From Deltaproteobacteria bacterium RIFOXYD12_FULL_56_24 (lineage in GTDB: Bacteria; Desulfobacterota; Desulfobulbia; Desulfobulbales; Desulfurivibrionaceae): a DNA stretch of 50,634 nucleotides. Both the position numbers and the translations under genes were made by a program. The stretch is taken from positions 1 through 50,634 of the forward strand of contig MGTD01000025.1 of the NCBI GenBank assembly GCA_001799285.1, in the 5' to 3' direction. A model generated the notes under the pieces. That model searched no databases and was not told the DNA's origin. It saw nothing but the letters and a program-made list of their open reading frames with translations. Shown in pieces: positions 25,938-38,296 of the stretch (its first letter is position 1; every line of letters begins with the position of its first letter).

Positions 25938-26411
25938 GTGCTATCCTGAGTATGGAGTGTTAAGGGACAAGCTCTATATATCCTTGAGAGCTTGGGTAAG
26001 GCAAAGGGTATGTGGGTCGGGTGGGTAAATTCTTTCCCCATTTGTCCTGCCGCGCCTCGCAGACGGGGGCGGAAAAGACGCGGGAACTGTCTGAGGGCGA
26101 AGCCCGAGTTTTTCCGCGTCCCGCCCTCGGCGAGAAGTAAGGGAAGCCCGCAGGGCCAGGACTGGCCGGGGTGCCTTTTTCTTGTTTCTTCTTTTGGGCA
26201 CGCAAAAGAAGAAAGGGAGAACAGCAGAAAGGCTATTTTCTTCGCTTCCCTCAAAATTACTGGAGGAGCCAACAAATCCGGCGCAATCGCCTCTGTCAAA
26301 AGATTGACAAATCCGCCCTTGACAGTAGCTGGGGGCGAGCTTACGGTTAGTTGCAGTACAGAGCGGGGCGCTTGGGTGTCCCTTTTTCTTTTAGCTTAAG
26401 GAGTAACCGCT
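25938..26411. other. Intergenic region before clpB, repeat-like
   Basis: About 470 bases with no credible gene. A perfect 12-bp inverted repeat TTTCTTCTTTTG/CAAAAGAAGAAA lies at 26185-26214 with a 6-base loop. The surrounding DNA (26040-26260) has the skewed composition of dispersed intergenic elements rather than of coding sequence. No CIRCE element or clear sigma32 promoter is seen before clpB. Confidence 0.45.
26319..26347 (+). promoter_or_regulatory. Candidate clpB promoter
   Basis: TTGACA (26319-26324), a 17-base spacer and TACGGT (26342-26347) form a plausible sigma70 promoter about 65 bases before the clpB ATG. The -10 box is weak. A second TTGACA sits at 26304. The heat-shock signature CTTGAA-CCCCAT is absent. 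Confidence 0.35.
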
Positions 26412-29000
<2,589 letters not shown>

Positions 29001-29037
29001 AGGCAGGGCAAAGGGAAAAGTGTAAAGGCTTAAGGTG

Positions 29038-29077
29038 AAAAGCCGGTCGGGATTGTGAATGCTCCGGCCGGCTTTTT
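29038..29077 (+). terminator. Terminator of clpB
   Basis: AAAAGCCGG (29038-29046) pairs with CCGGCTTTT (29068-29076) and is followed by a T-run. The segment 29048-29096, including GTGTTATATG and GTGGTTG, is repeated with few changes after the next gene at 29890-29937. Confidence 0.8.
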
Positions 29078-29199
29078 GTGTTATATGAAGTGGTTGCTGA
29101 AAGGGCGGTGATGCTTCGGCTTGGTGTTTTTGGCGGCCTTTTTATCGCCTCGGTGGCACTGTCCAAGAGTTCAAACCATCACGATAACGAGGATCACCA

Positions 29200-29889
29200 A
29201 TGCTTCCTGCCGTTTCCCCTTTCCTGGATTTGTGCACCCGAATTCCCGTGCTCGACTGGTTGGCCTTGCTGCTTTTCGTGCTGGCGGTGCTTGGCTACCG
29301 CTCCTTCCTGGGCTTGATGCTCCGCGCCCGGCCCGATCGGCTTTATCTCGGCAAGCTTCAGGCCTACCGCAACGCCTGGATCGCTGTCCATTCAGGCGAC
29401 AAAAACAGTCTCGTTACCGTGCAGACCCTGCGCAATAACATCATGACCGCTTCTTTTCTGGCTTCCACCTCCATCATTCTCATCATGGGGGCCTTCAGTC
29501 TTTTGGGCAATTTGCACGGCCTCTTGGAAACATTGCGGATTTTCCGGCCCGGCCCGCCGGCGGAACCATCGGTGGAGTTGTTGAAGATCCTGCTGATCAT
29601 CGTTACCCTGTGGTATTGCTTTTTCAACTTCACCAGCCATATCCGGGAAGTGAACTATATGTCCCTCGTCCTCAACATCCCCAAAGAAAAGCTGGACGAG
29701 ATAGAGGGCGGCGATTCCACTCTCCTGCTCTCCCGGATATTCCGTTCTTCCGGGATCCATTTTTCCATGGGCATGCGCGGTTATTATTTTCTCGTTCCCT
29801 TGTTCATGTGGATATTCAGCCCGGTTCTCATGATTTTCGCCACTCTGCTTATCATGCTGACCCTGCTCAAGCGCGACCTGCGGCGCTAA
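29200..29889 (+). CDS. DUF599 family membrane protein
   Basis: Protein of 229 residues with membrane helices near 17-37, 82-105, 130-150 and 190-222. RNNIMTASFLASTSIILIMGAFSLL and FNFTSHIREVNYMSL match DUF599 proteins, whose function is unknown. There is no clear Shine-Dalgarno before the ATG, and the clpB terminator intervenes, so it probably has its own promoter. A near copy of the clpB terminator segment follows its stop codon. Confidence 0.8.
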   Translation: MLPAVSPFLDLCTRIPVLDWLALLLFVLAVLGYRSFLGLMLRARPDRLYLGKLQAYRNAWIAVHSGDKNSLVTVQTLRNNIMTASFLASTSIILIMGAFSLLGNLHGLLETLRIFRPGPPAEPSVELLKILLIIVTLWYCFFNFTSHIREVNYMSLVLNIPKEKLDEIEGGDSTLLLSRIFRSSGIHFSMGMRGYYFLVPLFMWIFSPVLMIFATLLIMLTLLKRDLRR

Positions 29890-30178
29890 CCGGGATTGTG
29901 GATGATTCGGCCGGTCTTTTGTGTTATATGCGGTGGTTGTGCCGATGAGAGCGAATATTTCCGTAAGCGATCACAGGGCACCCCATCTTGTGGCGATCGG
30001 TCCGGCTCACGTACCAAAGTACGCATCGCCGTCCCGCTTGCCGCAATCTGCGGTACCCTGTGATCGCTTGTTCTGTGGTTATTTGACCTTTGTGGGTTTC
30101 CCCATGATCGGTTACATATTTCCGGCTTGGGCCGGAGTGATACGTTTTGAACATTCAATTTTTGATCGTGGATAAAGA
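29890..30178. repeat. Repeat-rich intergenic region
   Basis: The region begins with a near copy of the clpB terminator segment (29890-29937). It continues with a long dyad whose arms AAGCGATCACAGGG (29965-29978) and CCCTGTGATCGCTT (30056-30069) are perfect and enclose smaller palindromes such as GTACCAAAGTAC. A hairpin TCCGGC/GCCGGA lies at 30121-30136. The 20 bases at 29962-29981 are identical, inverted, to 14661-14680. A diverged third version reads GGTTACATATTTCCGG near 30110-30126. This resembles REP/MITE-like debris. Confidence 0.6.
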
Positions 30179-30715
30179 ATGAAAAATCAGGAAAGCGCGG
30201 CCGACATCGTGGCGCTGTTTGGCCAGCGGGCGGGCAATATCTATGAGGCGCGGGGCTACTGCTGCTCCGAGGCGGTTATTTATGTACTCAACCAGGCGTT
30301 GGGCGGCCCCATGAGCGAAGAGGTGGCTGCCAGTCTCGGCTCCGGGTTTTGTCACGGCATGGGCGGGGCCGGATGCGTTTGCGGCGGTCTGGCCGGGGCG
30401 GGCATAGGCTTGGGGCTGTTTCTTGGTCCGCGTCGGGCAGGGGGAATGAATAAAAAGGAGTTCAAGCCTCTGGTCAAAGAGTTGCACGACCGCTTCAAGG
30501 CCCGCTTCGGGGTCACCTGCTGCCGGGTTTTGTTGCAGCGTCAAAAGGAAAACAAGGGGGCAAGCTGTCAGGAACTGACCGTGGGCGGCGCGGAAATCGC
30601 CATTTCTCTTCTCCTCGAACAGCGGCCGGAGCTGATCGGGCAGGTTGATCTAGATTTTTTGCGTGAGCGCGAGTCAAAGCTCGTCGGGCTGGTCAAGCGA
30701 ATCTTCAACCAATGA
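30179..30715 (+). CDS. C_GCAxxG_C_C family protein
   Basis: Protein of 178 residues. It shows the defining Cys pattern: GYCCSEAVIYVLNQAL, then GSGFCHGMGGAGCVCGGLAGAGIGLGLFLG, then VTCCRVLLQ. The family is common in anaerobes and thought to bind a redox metal cofactor; its reaction is not established. This copy has an extra C-terminal segment with CQELTVGGAEIAI. Its stop overlaps the dihydrouridine synthase start (ATGA), so the two are translationally coupled. Confidence 0.88.
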   Translation: MKNQESAADIVALFGQRAGNIYEARGYCCSEAVIYVLNQALGGPMSEEVAASLGSGFCHGMGGAGCVCGGLAGAGIGLGLFLGPRRAGGMNKKEFKPLVKELHDRFKARFGVTCCRVLLQRQKENKGASCQELTVGGAEIAISLLLEQRPELIGQVDLDFLRERESKLVGLVKRIFNQ

Positions 30716-31704
30716 GCGGCCCCATTCGTCTGCGCGGTCTGGAGATTTCGCCGCCGCTTCTGCTGGCCCCCATGGCCGGTCTGACCCACTCGGCCCTGCG
30801 TCGGCTCATTCTCGAACTGGGGGGCATCGGCCTCTTGTCCACCGAGATGCTCTCCGCCAAGCGGCTGCCCATGGAAAACCCGCAACTCTCCCCCTATCTG
30901 GTGCGCAGCCCCCAGGAAACCCCCCTCTCCTATCAACTCCTGGTCAGCCGGGAGGAGGAGGTCGCCCCGGCCATCGCCAAGCTCCACGCCCTGGGAGCCG
31001 AGGCCATCGACCTCAACCTGGGCTGCCCAGCGCCCACCGTGCGCCGCATGGGCGCGGGAAGCCGACTCATGGATGAGCCCGCCTTGGTGCGGGCTCTGGT
31101 GGCTGCGGCGAGAAAAGAAACCGACCTGCCGCTTACCGCCAAGATCCGACTGGGTGAGACCCTGGATGAAGAACGGCTGCAAGATTTCTGCCGGATGCTG
31201 GAAGGCGAGGGGATTGATCTGCTGAACGTGCACGCCCGGCTGCGGGGCGAGCCCTTCGTCCGCAAACCGCGCTGGCCATGGGTCGGCAAGGTCAAAGGCT
31301 GGGTGAATATCGCGGTGGTGGCCAACGGCGGGATCTTCTCGGTGGCGGACGCCAAAAATTGCCTGGCCCAGTCAGGGGCGGATGGCCTCATGATCGGCCG
31401 GGCCGCGGCGATCCACCCCTGGCTCTTCGCCGAGCTGGCCCATGAGGTGTATGGTCTCGGGCCGGGGATTGGGGAGCTGAACAAACCGGCGCTCTACCTG
31501 CGCTTCATCGAGCTGCTTGAGGAAAGCTTCCTGCCGGAGCGGAGGCTGGGCCGCCTCAAGGAGTTCAGCCATTATTTCGCCAAGAATTATCCCTTCGGCC
31601 ATCACCTGGCCTCGGCTGTGCAATCAAGTGACAATTTGGAAGAAGCCAAGGAGCGGGCCTGCGCTTTTTTTGCCAAAAACGAGGCGGATGTCAAGCTGAC
31701 TTGA
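30712..31704 (+). CDS. dus: tRNA-dihydrouridine synthase
   Basis: Protein of 330 residues, a flavin TIM barrel. LLLAPMAGLTHSALRRLI opens the barrel, AIDLNLGCPAPTVRRMGAGSRLM holds the catalytic Cys, ITAKIR-like PLTAKIRLG follows, and VVANGGIFSVADAKNCLAQSGADGLMIGRAA binds FMN phosphate. It reduces uridines in the tRNA D-loop. The subgroup (A, B or C) is not assigned; the sequence is closest in style to DusB-like proteins of non-enteric bacteria. It is coupled to the upstream C_GCAxxG_C_C gene. Confidence 0.9.
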   Translation: MSGPIRLRGLEISPPLLLAPMAGLTHSALRRLILELGGIGLLSTEMLSAKRLPMENPQLSPYLVRSPQETPLSYQLLVSREEEVAPAIAKLHALGAEAIDLNLGCPAPTVRRMGAGSRLMDEPALVRALVAAARKETDLPLTAKIRLGETLDEERLQDFCRMLEGEGIDLLNVHARLRGEPFVRKPRWPWVGKVKGWVNIAVVANGGIFSVADAKNCLAQSGADGLMIGRAAAIHPWLFAELAHEVYGLGPGIGELNKPALYLRFIELLEESFLPERRLGRLKEFSHYFAKNYPFGHHLASAVQSSDNLEEAKERACAFFAKNEADVKLT

Positions 31705-31767
31705 TACATCCCCGCTTCCCCTTGCGGGAATCTGCCCGGGACAATACGGTGACTCCTGGCAGGCAGG

Positions 31768-32220
31768 TCAGGAAACGCGGGTATTTTTCATGATTTTGTA
31801 TGCGGCAACCCTGCTTGTCACCACCGAGATGCCGCGCGTTTCAAGCTGCTTGAATACGAAGGCTAAAGCCTCGTCTTTCACGGACGCATCCCACCCGCCG
31901 GGGGAAGAAAGAATAAAGCGTTTTTTGTCCCCCTTGAATACCATCGTACCTTCCACTTCTCCAATCTCAACGCTGGATACTTCGTTCCAGCGAATGTGCC
32001 AGACGCCAAACGATGACCTGTGGGTAAGACCATCACCGTCGATGTCGAAGCTGCCGGAACCCAGCACCATATATCCCCCAAAGAGTGCGGCAAGCGCACA
32101 GCCTGCCCCGAGCCAGTTGAACTGAGACAAAAATGCCGTGATCATGGCGAGAGCGCAGATCACAAGCCACCCCCATCCGATGATCCGGGAGGAGCGCATG
32201 TCGATGTGGGAATTGTTCAT
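31768..32220 (-). CDS. Small membrane protein with PH-like domain
   Basis: Protein of 150 residues. Two close membrane helices (about 12-50: IIGWGWLVICALAMITAFLSQFNWLGAGCALAALFGG) are followed by a beta-rich region of PH-like character (FDIDGDGLTHRSSFGVWHIRWNEVSSVEIGE, GDKKRFILSSPGGWDAS) and a final helix. This arrangement is seen in small bacterial PH-domain membrane proteins of unknown function. It is a single gene, convergent with dus. Confidence 0.6.
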   Translation of the reverse strand: MNNSHIDMRSSRIIGWGWLVICALAMITAFLSQFNWLGAGCALAALFGGYMVLGSGSFDIDGDGLTHRSSFGVWHIRWNEVSSVEIGEVEGTMVFKGDKKRFILSSPGGWDASVKDEALAFVFKQLETRGISVVTSRVAAYKIMKNTRVS

Positions 32221-32569
32221 AATAAAGGCCGTCCTGATAGGTTATCCTGCGGTATTAGCCATCTGACACATCATGCCCTATAGTGGTGATGAGGTTTTAT
32301 TCAAAGCGCATTATCCTGTCAGGGTTCACCGTATTTCACCAGGCATATTCCGGCAAGCACAAAGTGATTACCCGAAATTTTTCAGTACCCCTATCCCAAA
32401 ATTTCTCTCCCTTTATCGTAGTGCTTACCACCCCGCCGGGGAAGAAAACGGAAAGATCACTCCCCGCAATTCCTGTTGACGAAAAAGCCGCGATCAGTTT
32501 TAATACTTTGATTTTTATCTGAGGTCTGTAACAGGCATATTTTCTCGCACAGAAAGGGCCCCTTAATCC
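32221..32569. other. Intergenic region, divergent
   Basis: About 350 bases between the divergent PH-like gene and kdtA. It should contain promoters for both, but no pair of boxes stands out. No gene, hairpin of note or repeat was seen. Confidence 0.4.
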
Positions 32570-33889
32570 TTGCTATATACTCTGTATCAACTCTTCGGCT
32601 GGCTCTTTTTCATTGTCGTTTTTCCTTTTGCCTGTGTGTATCTTGCGTTTTCAGACAAACATCGCCAAGGTCTGAGGCAACGCTTTGGCCAGGTGGAAGA
32701 TGTGCAGCTTGACGAAGACAAACCGGTTCGCATCTGGCTGCACGCTGCCTCGGTCGGCGAAATCCAGGTCGCCAGGGCGTTGATTTCCGAGATCAAGAAA
32801 CAGTTACCCGAGGCATCCATCGTTGTCTCCACCGGAAATCGGCATGGCATGGCGGTGGCGGCAAACCAGCTTCCGAACGATGTGCCCTGTTTTTTTGCCC
32901 CGTTTGACCTCATCGGTATTGTCAACCGGACCCTGACGACGATCCGGCCTACTATATATGTCTGCCTGGAAACTGAACTGTGGCCGAATATCATCCGGCA
33001 GGCGCAACATCACGGGGCAAAGCTGTTTTTGCTGAACGGCCGCCTTTCTGAAAATTCGTATGCCGGCTACCGGAAGATAAAGAGCCTGATGCGGGATCTG
33101 CTCGCCTGTTTCACCAAGATCTCGGTTATCCAGGGTGGTGATGCCAAACGATTCAGAGCCTTGGGCGCAGACCCAACCAAGATTCGCATTCTGGGCAACG
33201 CCAAGTACGACCAATCAACCACTTCGCCAGACCCGAATATGGTGGAGCGCTATCGGCAGATGCTGGGTATTCATCACCGGCAGCCGGTACTGGTCACCGG
33301 CAGCACTCATACCGGCGAGGAAGCGATGCTGATCGAGGTGTTTCGCGCCTTGCAACAGCGTCTCCCGGATCTTGTCTGGATCGTTGCCCCCCGGCATCTC
33401 CAGAGACTAACTGAGGTGGAAAAACTTTTCGAGGAACAGGGAATCGCCACCATGCGGTTGCGTCAGGTTCAGGAGCAAGGCCGGAGCGCCGAGGTAGTTA
33501 TAGTTGACACCATGGGGGAACTGGCCGGCCTCTATTCCATGGCCACCTATGTCTTCTGCGGAGGAAGCCTGGTGGAACGCGGCGGCCACAATGTTTTAGA
33601 GGCTGCGGCCTGGGGAACCCCTGTTTTTTATGGACCGCACATGGCGGATTTTTCCGACGCCAAGGCGTTGCTTGAAGCAGAAGGCGCCGGTTTTTGTGTA
33701 AAAACTCCAGGGGAACTCGCCGACAGACTGCTCTATTTTATTGAAAAGCCGGAAGAATATGCCGTGGCAGGGCGAGGAGCCCTGAAGGTCGCAAACAGGC
33801 AACAGGGATCGGCCCAGAAACAGATTGCGCTCATCAAGGAAGTTCTGCATTCCATACCGCAGTCATCCTGCATGTATTCTACAATTTAG
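32570..33889 (+). CDS. kdtA: 3-deoxy-D-manno-octulosonic acid (Kdo) transferase
   Basis: Protein of 439 residues. An N-terminal membrane anchor (about 1-25) precedes a GT-B glycosyltransferase of family GT30. Family motifs are IWLHAASVGEIQVA, YVCLETELWPNII, LLNGRLSENSY and the C-terminal VFCGGSLVERGGHNVLEAAAWGTPVFYGPH. It adds Kdo to lipid A at the cytoplasmic face, marking the organism as Gram-negative with LPS. The best start is TTG 32570, with only a weak purine-rich site upstream. It heads a plus-strand run of housekeeping genes. Confidence 0.93.
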   Translation: MLYTLYQLFGWLFFIVVFPFACVYLAFSDKHRQGLRQRFGQVEDVQLDEDKPVRIWLHAASVGEIQVARALISEIKKQLPEASIVVSTGNRHGMAVAANQLPNDVPCFFAPFDLIGIVNRTLTTIRPTIYVCLETELWPNIIRQAQHHGAKLFLLNGRLSENSYAGYRKIKSLMRDLLACFTKISVIQGGDAKRFRALGADPTKIRILGNAKYDQSTTSPDPNMVERYRQMLGIHHRQPVLVTGSTHTGEEAMLIEVFRALQQRLPDLVWIVAPRHLQRLTEVEKLFEEQGIATMRLRQVQEQGRSAEVVIVDTMGELAGLYSMATYVFCGGSLVERGGHNVLEAAAWGTPVFYGPHMADFSDAKALLEAEGAGFCVKTPGELADRLLYFIEKPEEYAVAGRGALKVANRQQGSAQKQIALIKEVLHSIPQSSCMYSTI

Positions 33890-33905
33890 AGTTTAGGAAA
33901 TTTCT

Positions 33906-35018
33906 ATGAAAGCACTTATCGCCCTTGAAGACGGCACTATTTTTGAAGGGAGATCCTTCACCGGCTCCGGAGAAACCAGTGGCGAGATCGTATTCAACAC
34001 CGGGATGAGCGGCTACCAGGAGGTACTCACCGATCCGTCCTACAAAGGACAGATCGTCACGATGACCTATCCGCTCATCGGCAACTACGGCGTCAACCCC
34101 GAGGATATGGAGTCGGACCGGGTGCAGGTCGAAGCGTTCCTTATCAAGGAATACCATGCTTTCCCCAGCAACTTCCGTTCAACCGGCAACCTGGCCGATT
34201 TTCTCAAAAAGGACAACATTCTCGGGATCGAGGGCATCGACACCAGGGCGCTTACCCGCCACATCCGTAATGCCGGGGCGTTAAAGGGCATCGTCTCCAC
34301 CGAGGATCTCGACCCACACTCTCTTATCCAGAAGGCCAAAAATTCCCCCGGTCTGGTCGGCCGGGATCTGGTTAGGGAAGTGACCTGCGCCGAGCCTTAC
34401 GGCTGGAGCGACAACCGTCCCGTCCCCGGCAGCAATTTCAGCACGAGCGCGCCGGGGAAATACCGGGTAGTCGCCTATGATTTCGGCCTGAAATATAATC
34501 AACTCAGACTCCTGGCCGAACGAAACTGCACGGTGCAGGTTGTCCCCAGCACCGCCACGGCCGAAGAAATCATGGCCATGAAACCAGACGGAGTCTTTCT
34601 TTCCAATGGCCCCGGCGATCCAGCCGCTATTCCGGGGGTTGTCGAAAATATCCACGCCCTCTTCGGCAAGGTACCCATCTTCGGCATCTGCCTGGGCAAC
34701 CAGCTTCTCGGGCTTGCCTATGGCGGCAACACCTACAAGCTAAAATTCGGCCACCGTGGCGTCAACCAGCCGGTCAAGGACCTCCTTACCGGCAAGGTAG
34801 AAATAACCTCGCAAAATCATGGCTTCTGCGTTGACTCCGCCACTCTGAATCCGGAGGATATCGAACTGACCCATATCAACCTCAACGACAACAGCGTCGA
34901 AGGCATGCGGCACCGGAAATACCCGATATTTTCGGTGCAGTATCATCCGGAGAATGCCCCCGGCCCGCATGACTCGCTCTATCTCTTTGATCGTTTCATC
35001 GACATGATGCAGCAGTAG
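33906..35018 (+). CDS. carA: Carbamoyl-phosphate synthase small (glutaminase) subunit
   Basis: Protein of 370 residues. The N-terminal CarA domain runs 1-150, followed by a class I glutamine amidotransferase domain from about 185. Nucleophile C262 lies in FGICLGNQLL, and H347 and E349 (YHPEN) complete the triad. The position after CLG, usually His in CarA, is Asn265, and FGHRGVNQPV replaces the more usual FGHHGANHPV. The triad itself is intact, so glutaminase activity is expected. It supplies ammonia to CarB for pyrimidine and arginine synthesis. It starts 16 bases after kdtA. Confidence 0.95.
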   Translation: MKALIALEDGTIFEGRSFTGSGETSGEIVFNTGMSGYQEVLTDPSYKGQIVTMTYPLIGNYGVNPEDMESDRVQVEAFLIKEYHAFPSNFRSTGNLADFLKKDNILGIEGIDTRALTRHIRNAGALKGIVSTEDLDPHSLIQKAKNSPGLVGRDLVREVTCAEPYGWSDNRPVPGSNFSTSAPGKYRVVAYDFGLKYNQLRLLAERNCTVQVVPSTATAEEIMAMKPDGVFLSNGPGDPAAIPGVVENIHALFGKVPIFGICLGNQLLGLAYGGNTYKLKFGHRGVNQPVKDLLTGKVEITSQNHGFCVDSATLNPEDIELTHINLNDNSVEGMRHRKYPIFSVQYHPENAPGPHDSLYLFDRFIDMMQQ

Positions 35019-35080
35019 TGCGCTGGTTATTATTAAACAACAACCCAATTGACATAACCACAAGCAGGTAAAAGAACCCG

Positions 35081-38000
35081 ATGCCTAAAAGAACTGACAT
35101 TAAAAAAATTCTGATCATCGGCTCCGGCCCCATCATCATCAGCCAGGCCTGCGAGTTCGACTATTCCGGCACCCAGGCGGTAAAAGCACTGAAAGAGGAA
35201 GGCTACGAGGTCGTCCTCATCAACTCCAATCCGGCCACCATCATGACCGACCCCGAGATCGCCGACCGTACTTACATCGAGCCGATCACTCCGGAGATGG
35301 TCGCGAAGATCATCGAACGGGAACGACCGGACGCGCTCCTGCCCACCCTGGGCGGGCAAACCGCCCTCAACACTGCCATCAAGGTGGCAGAGCTGGGCGT
35401 CCTGGAAAAGTACGGGGTGGAATTGCTCGGGGCCAATATCGCGGTGATCAAAAAGGCGGAAGGGAGGGATTCCTTCCGGGATGCCATGCGCAAGATCGGC
35501 CTTAAGGTCCCGGAAAGCGTCATCATCCACACCCTTGCAGAGACCAAAGCCGCCAGCAAGCAGATCGGCTTCCCCATCATTGTCCGCCCCAGCTTTACCC
35601 TGGGCGGCACCGGCGGCGGCATCGCCTATAACTCCAAGGAACTCGACGAATTTTGCAAGGCCGGCCTTGACCTGAGCATGAATTCCGAGGTCATGCTGGA
35701 GAGAAGCCTGCTGGGCTGGAAGGAGTATGAGCTTGAGGTGATGCGCGACAAGGCCGACAACGTGGTAATCATCTGTTCCATCGAGAACGTTGACGCCATG
35801 GGGGTGCATACCGGAGACTCCATCACCGTGGCCCCGGCCCAGACCCTGACCGACCGCGAGTATCAGGAGATGCGCAATGCCGCCATCGCCATCATGCGGG
35901 AGATCGGGGTGGAAACCGGCGGCTCCAATGTCCAGTTTGCCGTGAATCCCAAAGACGGCGAGCTGATGATCATTGAGATGAATCCCCGGGTTTCCCGGAG
36001 CTCCGCCCTGGCCTCCAAGGCCACAGGCTTCCCCATTGCCAAGATCGCCGCCAAGCTGGCCGTGGGCTACACCCTGGACGAGCTCAAGAACGACATCACC
36101 CGAGAAACCATGGCGGCCTTTGAGCCGAGCATTGATTACTGCGTGGTCAAGATTCCCCGCTTCACCTTTGAGAAATTCCCCGAGGCCGACGACTTTCTCA
36201 CCACGGCCATGAAATCAGTGGGCGAGACCATGGCCATCGGGCGAACCTTCAAAGAGGCCTTCCAGAAAGGGATGCGCTCTCTCGAAATCGGGGTGAGCGG
36301 CTTTGGCGCGGACCCCAAATTCAACCTTCAGGCCTTGGAACAAGAGGATCTGGAAAACGGCCTGCGCAAACCGAATTCCAAACGGTTTTTCCAGGTGTTC
36401 GAGGCCCTGCGCCGAGGCATGAGCGTTGAGAAGATCTACGAAATCTCCTTTATCGACCCCTGGTTTTTGCATAACTTCAAACAGCTTGTCGAGATGGAAG
36501 CCCGCATCCGGGAAAAGGGCTTTAACGGCCTGGACCATGACTTTCTCAAAGAGGTCAAACAGCTGGGTTACTCCGATCGCCAGCTCGCCTTTCTTACCGG
36601 CACCTCGGAAGAGGATGTCTGGGAGCTGCGGGAAAAACTTGACGTGCAGCCGGTATACAAGCTGGTCGATACCTGCGCCGCCGAATTCGAGGCCTACACC
36701 CCCTACTATTATTCCACCTACGAGGTGGAAGACGAGGCCCGCGAAACCACGGGCCCCAAGGTCATGATCCTCGGGGGCGGCCCCAACCGGATCGGCCAGG
36801 GGATCGAATTCGACTACTGCTGCGTCCATGCCGCCTTTGCCCTCAAGGAAATGGGCATCGAGTCCATCATGGTCAACTCCAACCCGGAAACGGTCTCCAC
36901 CGATTACGACACCTCGGACAAGCTCTATTTTGAGCCGCTGACCAGGGAAGACGTGCTGCATATCATCAAGAAAGAAAAGCCCGATGGGGTCATCGTCCAG
37001 TTCGGCGGCCAGACTCCCCTGAATCTCGCCGTGCCCCTGGCCAAGGCCGGGGTCCCCATCCTCGGCACCTCTCCGGACTCCATCGACCGGGCGGAAGACC
37101 GCAAGCGCTTCCAGCAGTTCCTGCACAAACTGAACCTGTTGCAGCCGGAAAACGGCACGGCCCAGACCGCGGAGGAAGCCTTGGTCATCGCCGCGAGGAT
37201 CAGCTATCCGGTGGTGGTTCGTCCCTCCTATGTTTTGGGCGGCCGCGCCATGCGGATCGTTTATAATGAAAGGGACCTGACCTCCTATATGAATTCGGCC
37301 ATCGATGTCTCGCCCGACCGGCCAATCCTGATCGACAAATTCCTCAAGGATGCGGTGGAAATCGATGTGGATGCCATCTCCGACGGGGAAAACACCATCA
37401 TCGGCGGGATCATGCAGCACATCGAAGAGGCTGGCATTCATTCCGGCGATTCCGCCTGCGTTCTGCCGCCGCACAGCCTTTCCAAGGAAATGATCGAGAC
37501 GATCAAGAGCGCGACCCGGGCCATGGCCGCCGAACTCAAGGTCAAAGGGTTGATGAACATCCAGTTTGCGGTCAAAGAGAACACGCTCTACATCCTTGAG
37601 GTTAACCCGCGCGCCTCGCGAACCGTCCCCTTTGTCAGCAAGGCAACCGGCGTTCCCCTTGCCAAGCTGGCCACCAAGGTCATGCTTGGCAAGACCTTGC
37701 CGGAGCTGGGCCTCACCGAGGAAGTCGTGGTGGCGCACTATGCGGTCAAGGAAGCGGTTTTCCCCTTTGATCGCTTTGAAAACGTGGACACCCTGCTGGG
37801 GCCGGAGATGAAATCCACCGGCGAGGTAATGGGCATGGATGTCTGCCTCGGTCTGGCCTTCGCCAAAGCTCAGTTAGCCGCGGGTCAGAAGATCCCCACC
37901 GAAGGCAATGTTTTCCTGAGCGTACGGCACAGCGACAAACCGGCCATCGTGCCCATTGCCAAGAAAATCATCGCCCTGGGTTTCAATATCCTCGCGACCC

Positions 38001-38296
38001 GGGGCACCGCCAAAATTCTGGCGGAAAACGGGGTCGCCTGCGCCAGCGTCCACAAGGTTTCCGAGGGCCGACCACATATCCTCGACAAGATTCAGGACAA
38101 GCAGATCCAGTGGATCGTCAACACCTCGCTCGGCACCAGAACCACGGAAGACGCCTATACCATCCGGCGGGCGGCCCTGAATTACCACCTGCCCTACACC
38201 ACCACCATTGCCGGGGCCGAGTCCATGGTCAAGGCCATCGGCACCATGCAGCAGGAATCCATGGAGCCCAAGTCGGTGCAGGAGTATTTCGAATAA
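35081..38296 (+). CDS. carB: Carbamoyl-phosphate synthase large subunit
   Basis: Protein of 1071 residues, full length. Two homologous ATP-grasp halves are seen: the first opens [26 protein letters not shown], with the Gly-rich [13 protein letters not shown]; the second opens [25 protein letters not shown], with [15 protein letters not shown]-terminal MGS-like allosteric domain (about 940-1071) starts [19 protein letters not shown]. It makes carbamoyl phosphate from bicarbonate, ammonia and two ATP. It follows carA after 62 bases and is presumably co-transcribed. Confidence 0.97.
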   Translation: MPKRTDIKKILIIGSGPIIISQACEFDYSGTQAVKALKEEGYEVVLINSNPATIMTDPEIADRTYIEPITPEMVAKIIERERPDALLPTLGGQTALNTAIKVAELGVLEKYGVELLGANIAVIKKAEGRDSFRDAMRKIGLKVPESVIIHTLAETKAASKQIGFPIIVRPSFTLGGTGGGIAYNSKELDEFCKAGLDLSMNSEVMLERSLLGWKEYELEVMRDKADNVVIICSIENVDAMGVHTGDSITVAPAQTLTDREYQEMRNAAIAIMREIGVETGGSNVQFAVNPKDGELMIIEMNPRVSRSSALASKATGFPIAKIAAKLAVGYTLDELKNDITRETMAAFEPSIDYCVVKIPRFTFEKFPEADDFLTTAMKSVGETMAIGRTFKEAFQKGMRSLEIGVSGFGADPKFNLQALEQEDLENGLRKPNSKRFFQVFEALRRGMSVEKIYEISFIDPWFLHNFKQLVEMEARIREKGFNGLDHDFLKEVKQLGYSDRQLAFLTGTSEEDVWELREKLDVQPVYKLVDTCAAEFEAYTPYYYSTYEVEDEARETTGPKVMILGGGPNRIGQGIEFDYCCVHAAFALKEMGIESIMVNSNPETVSTDYDTSDKLYFEPLTREDVLHIIKKEKPDGVIVQFGGQTPLNLAVPLAKAGVPILGTSPDSIDRAEDRKRFQQFLHKLNLLQPENGTAQTAEEALVIAARISYPVVVRPSYVLGGRAMRIVYNERDLTSYMNSAIDVSPDRPILIDKFLKDAVEIDVDAISDGENTIIGGIMQHIEEAGIHSGDSACVLPPHSLSKEMIETIKSATRAMAAELKVKGLMNIQFAVKENTLYILEVNPRASRTVPFVSKATGVPLAKLATKVMLGKTLPELGLTEEVVVAHYAVKEAVFPFDRFENVDTLLGPEMKSTGEVMGMDVCLGLAFAKAQLAAGQKIPTEGNVFLSVRHSDKPAIVPIAKKIIALGFNILATRGTAKILAENGVACASVHKVSEGRPHILDKIQDKQIQWIVNTSLGTRTTEDAYTIRRAALNYHLPYTTTIAGAESMVKAIGTMQQESMEPKSVQEYFE

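Noticed and set aside
25904-26299. 131-codon minus-strand frame before clpB
   Set aside because: Composition and position suggest translated intergenic repeat DNA rather than a gene.
26250-26411. CIRCE or sigma32 heat-shock signals for clpB
   Set aside because: No TTAGCACTC/GAGTGCTAA pair and no CTTGAA-CCCCAT arrangement was found; only a weak sigma70-like pair is visible.
36215-37738. 507-codon minus-strand frame opposite carB
   Set aside because: It is a shadow frame; carB is complete on the other strand.
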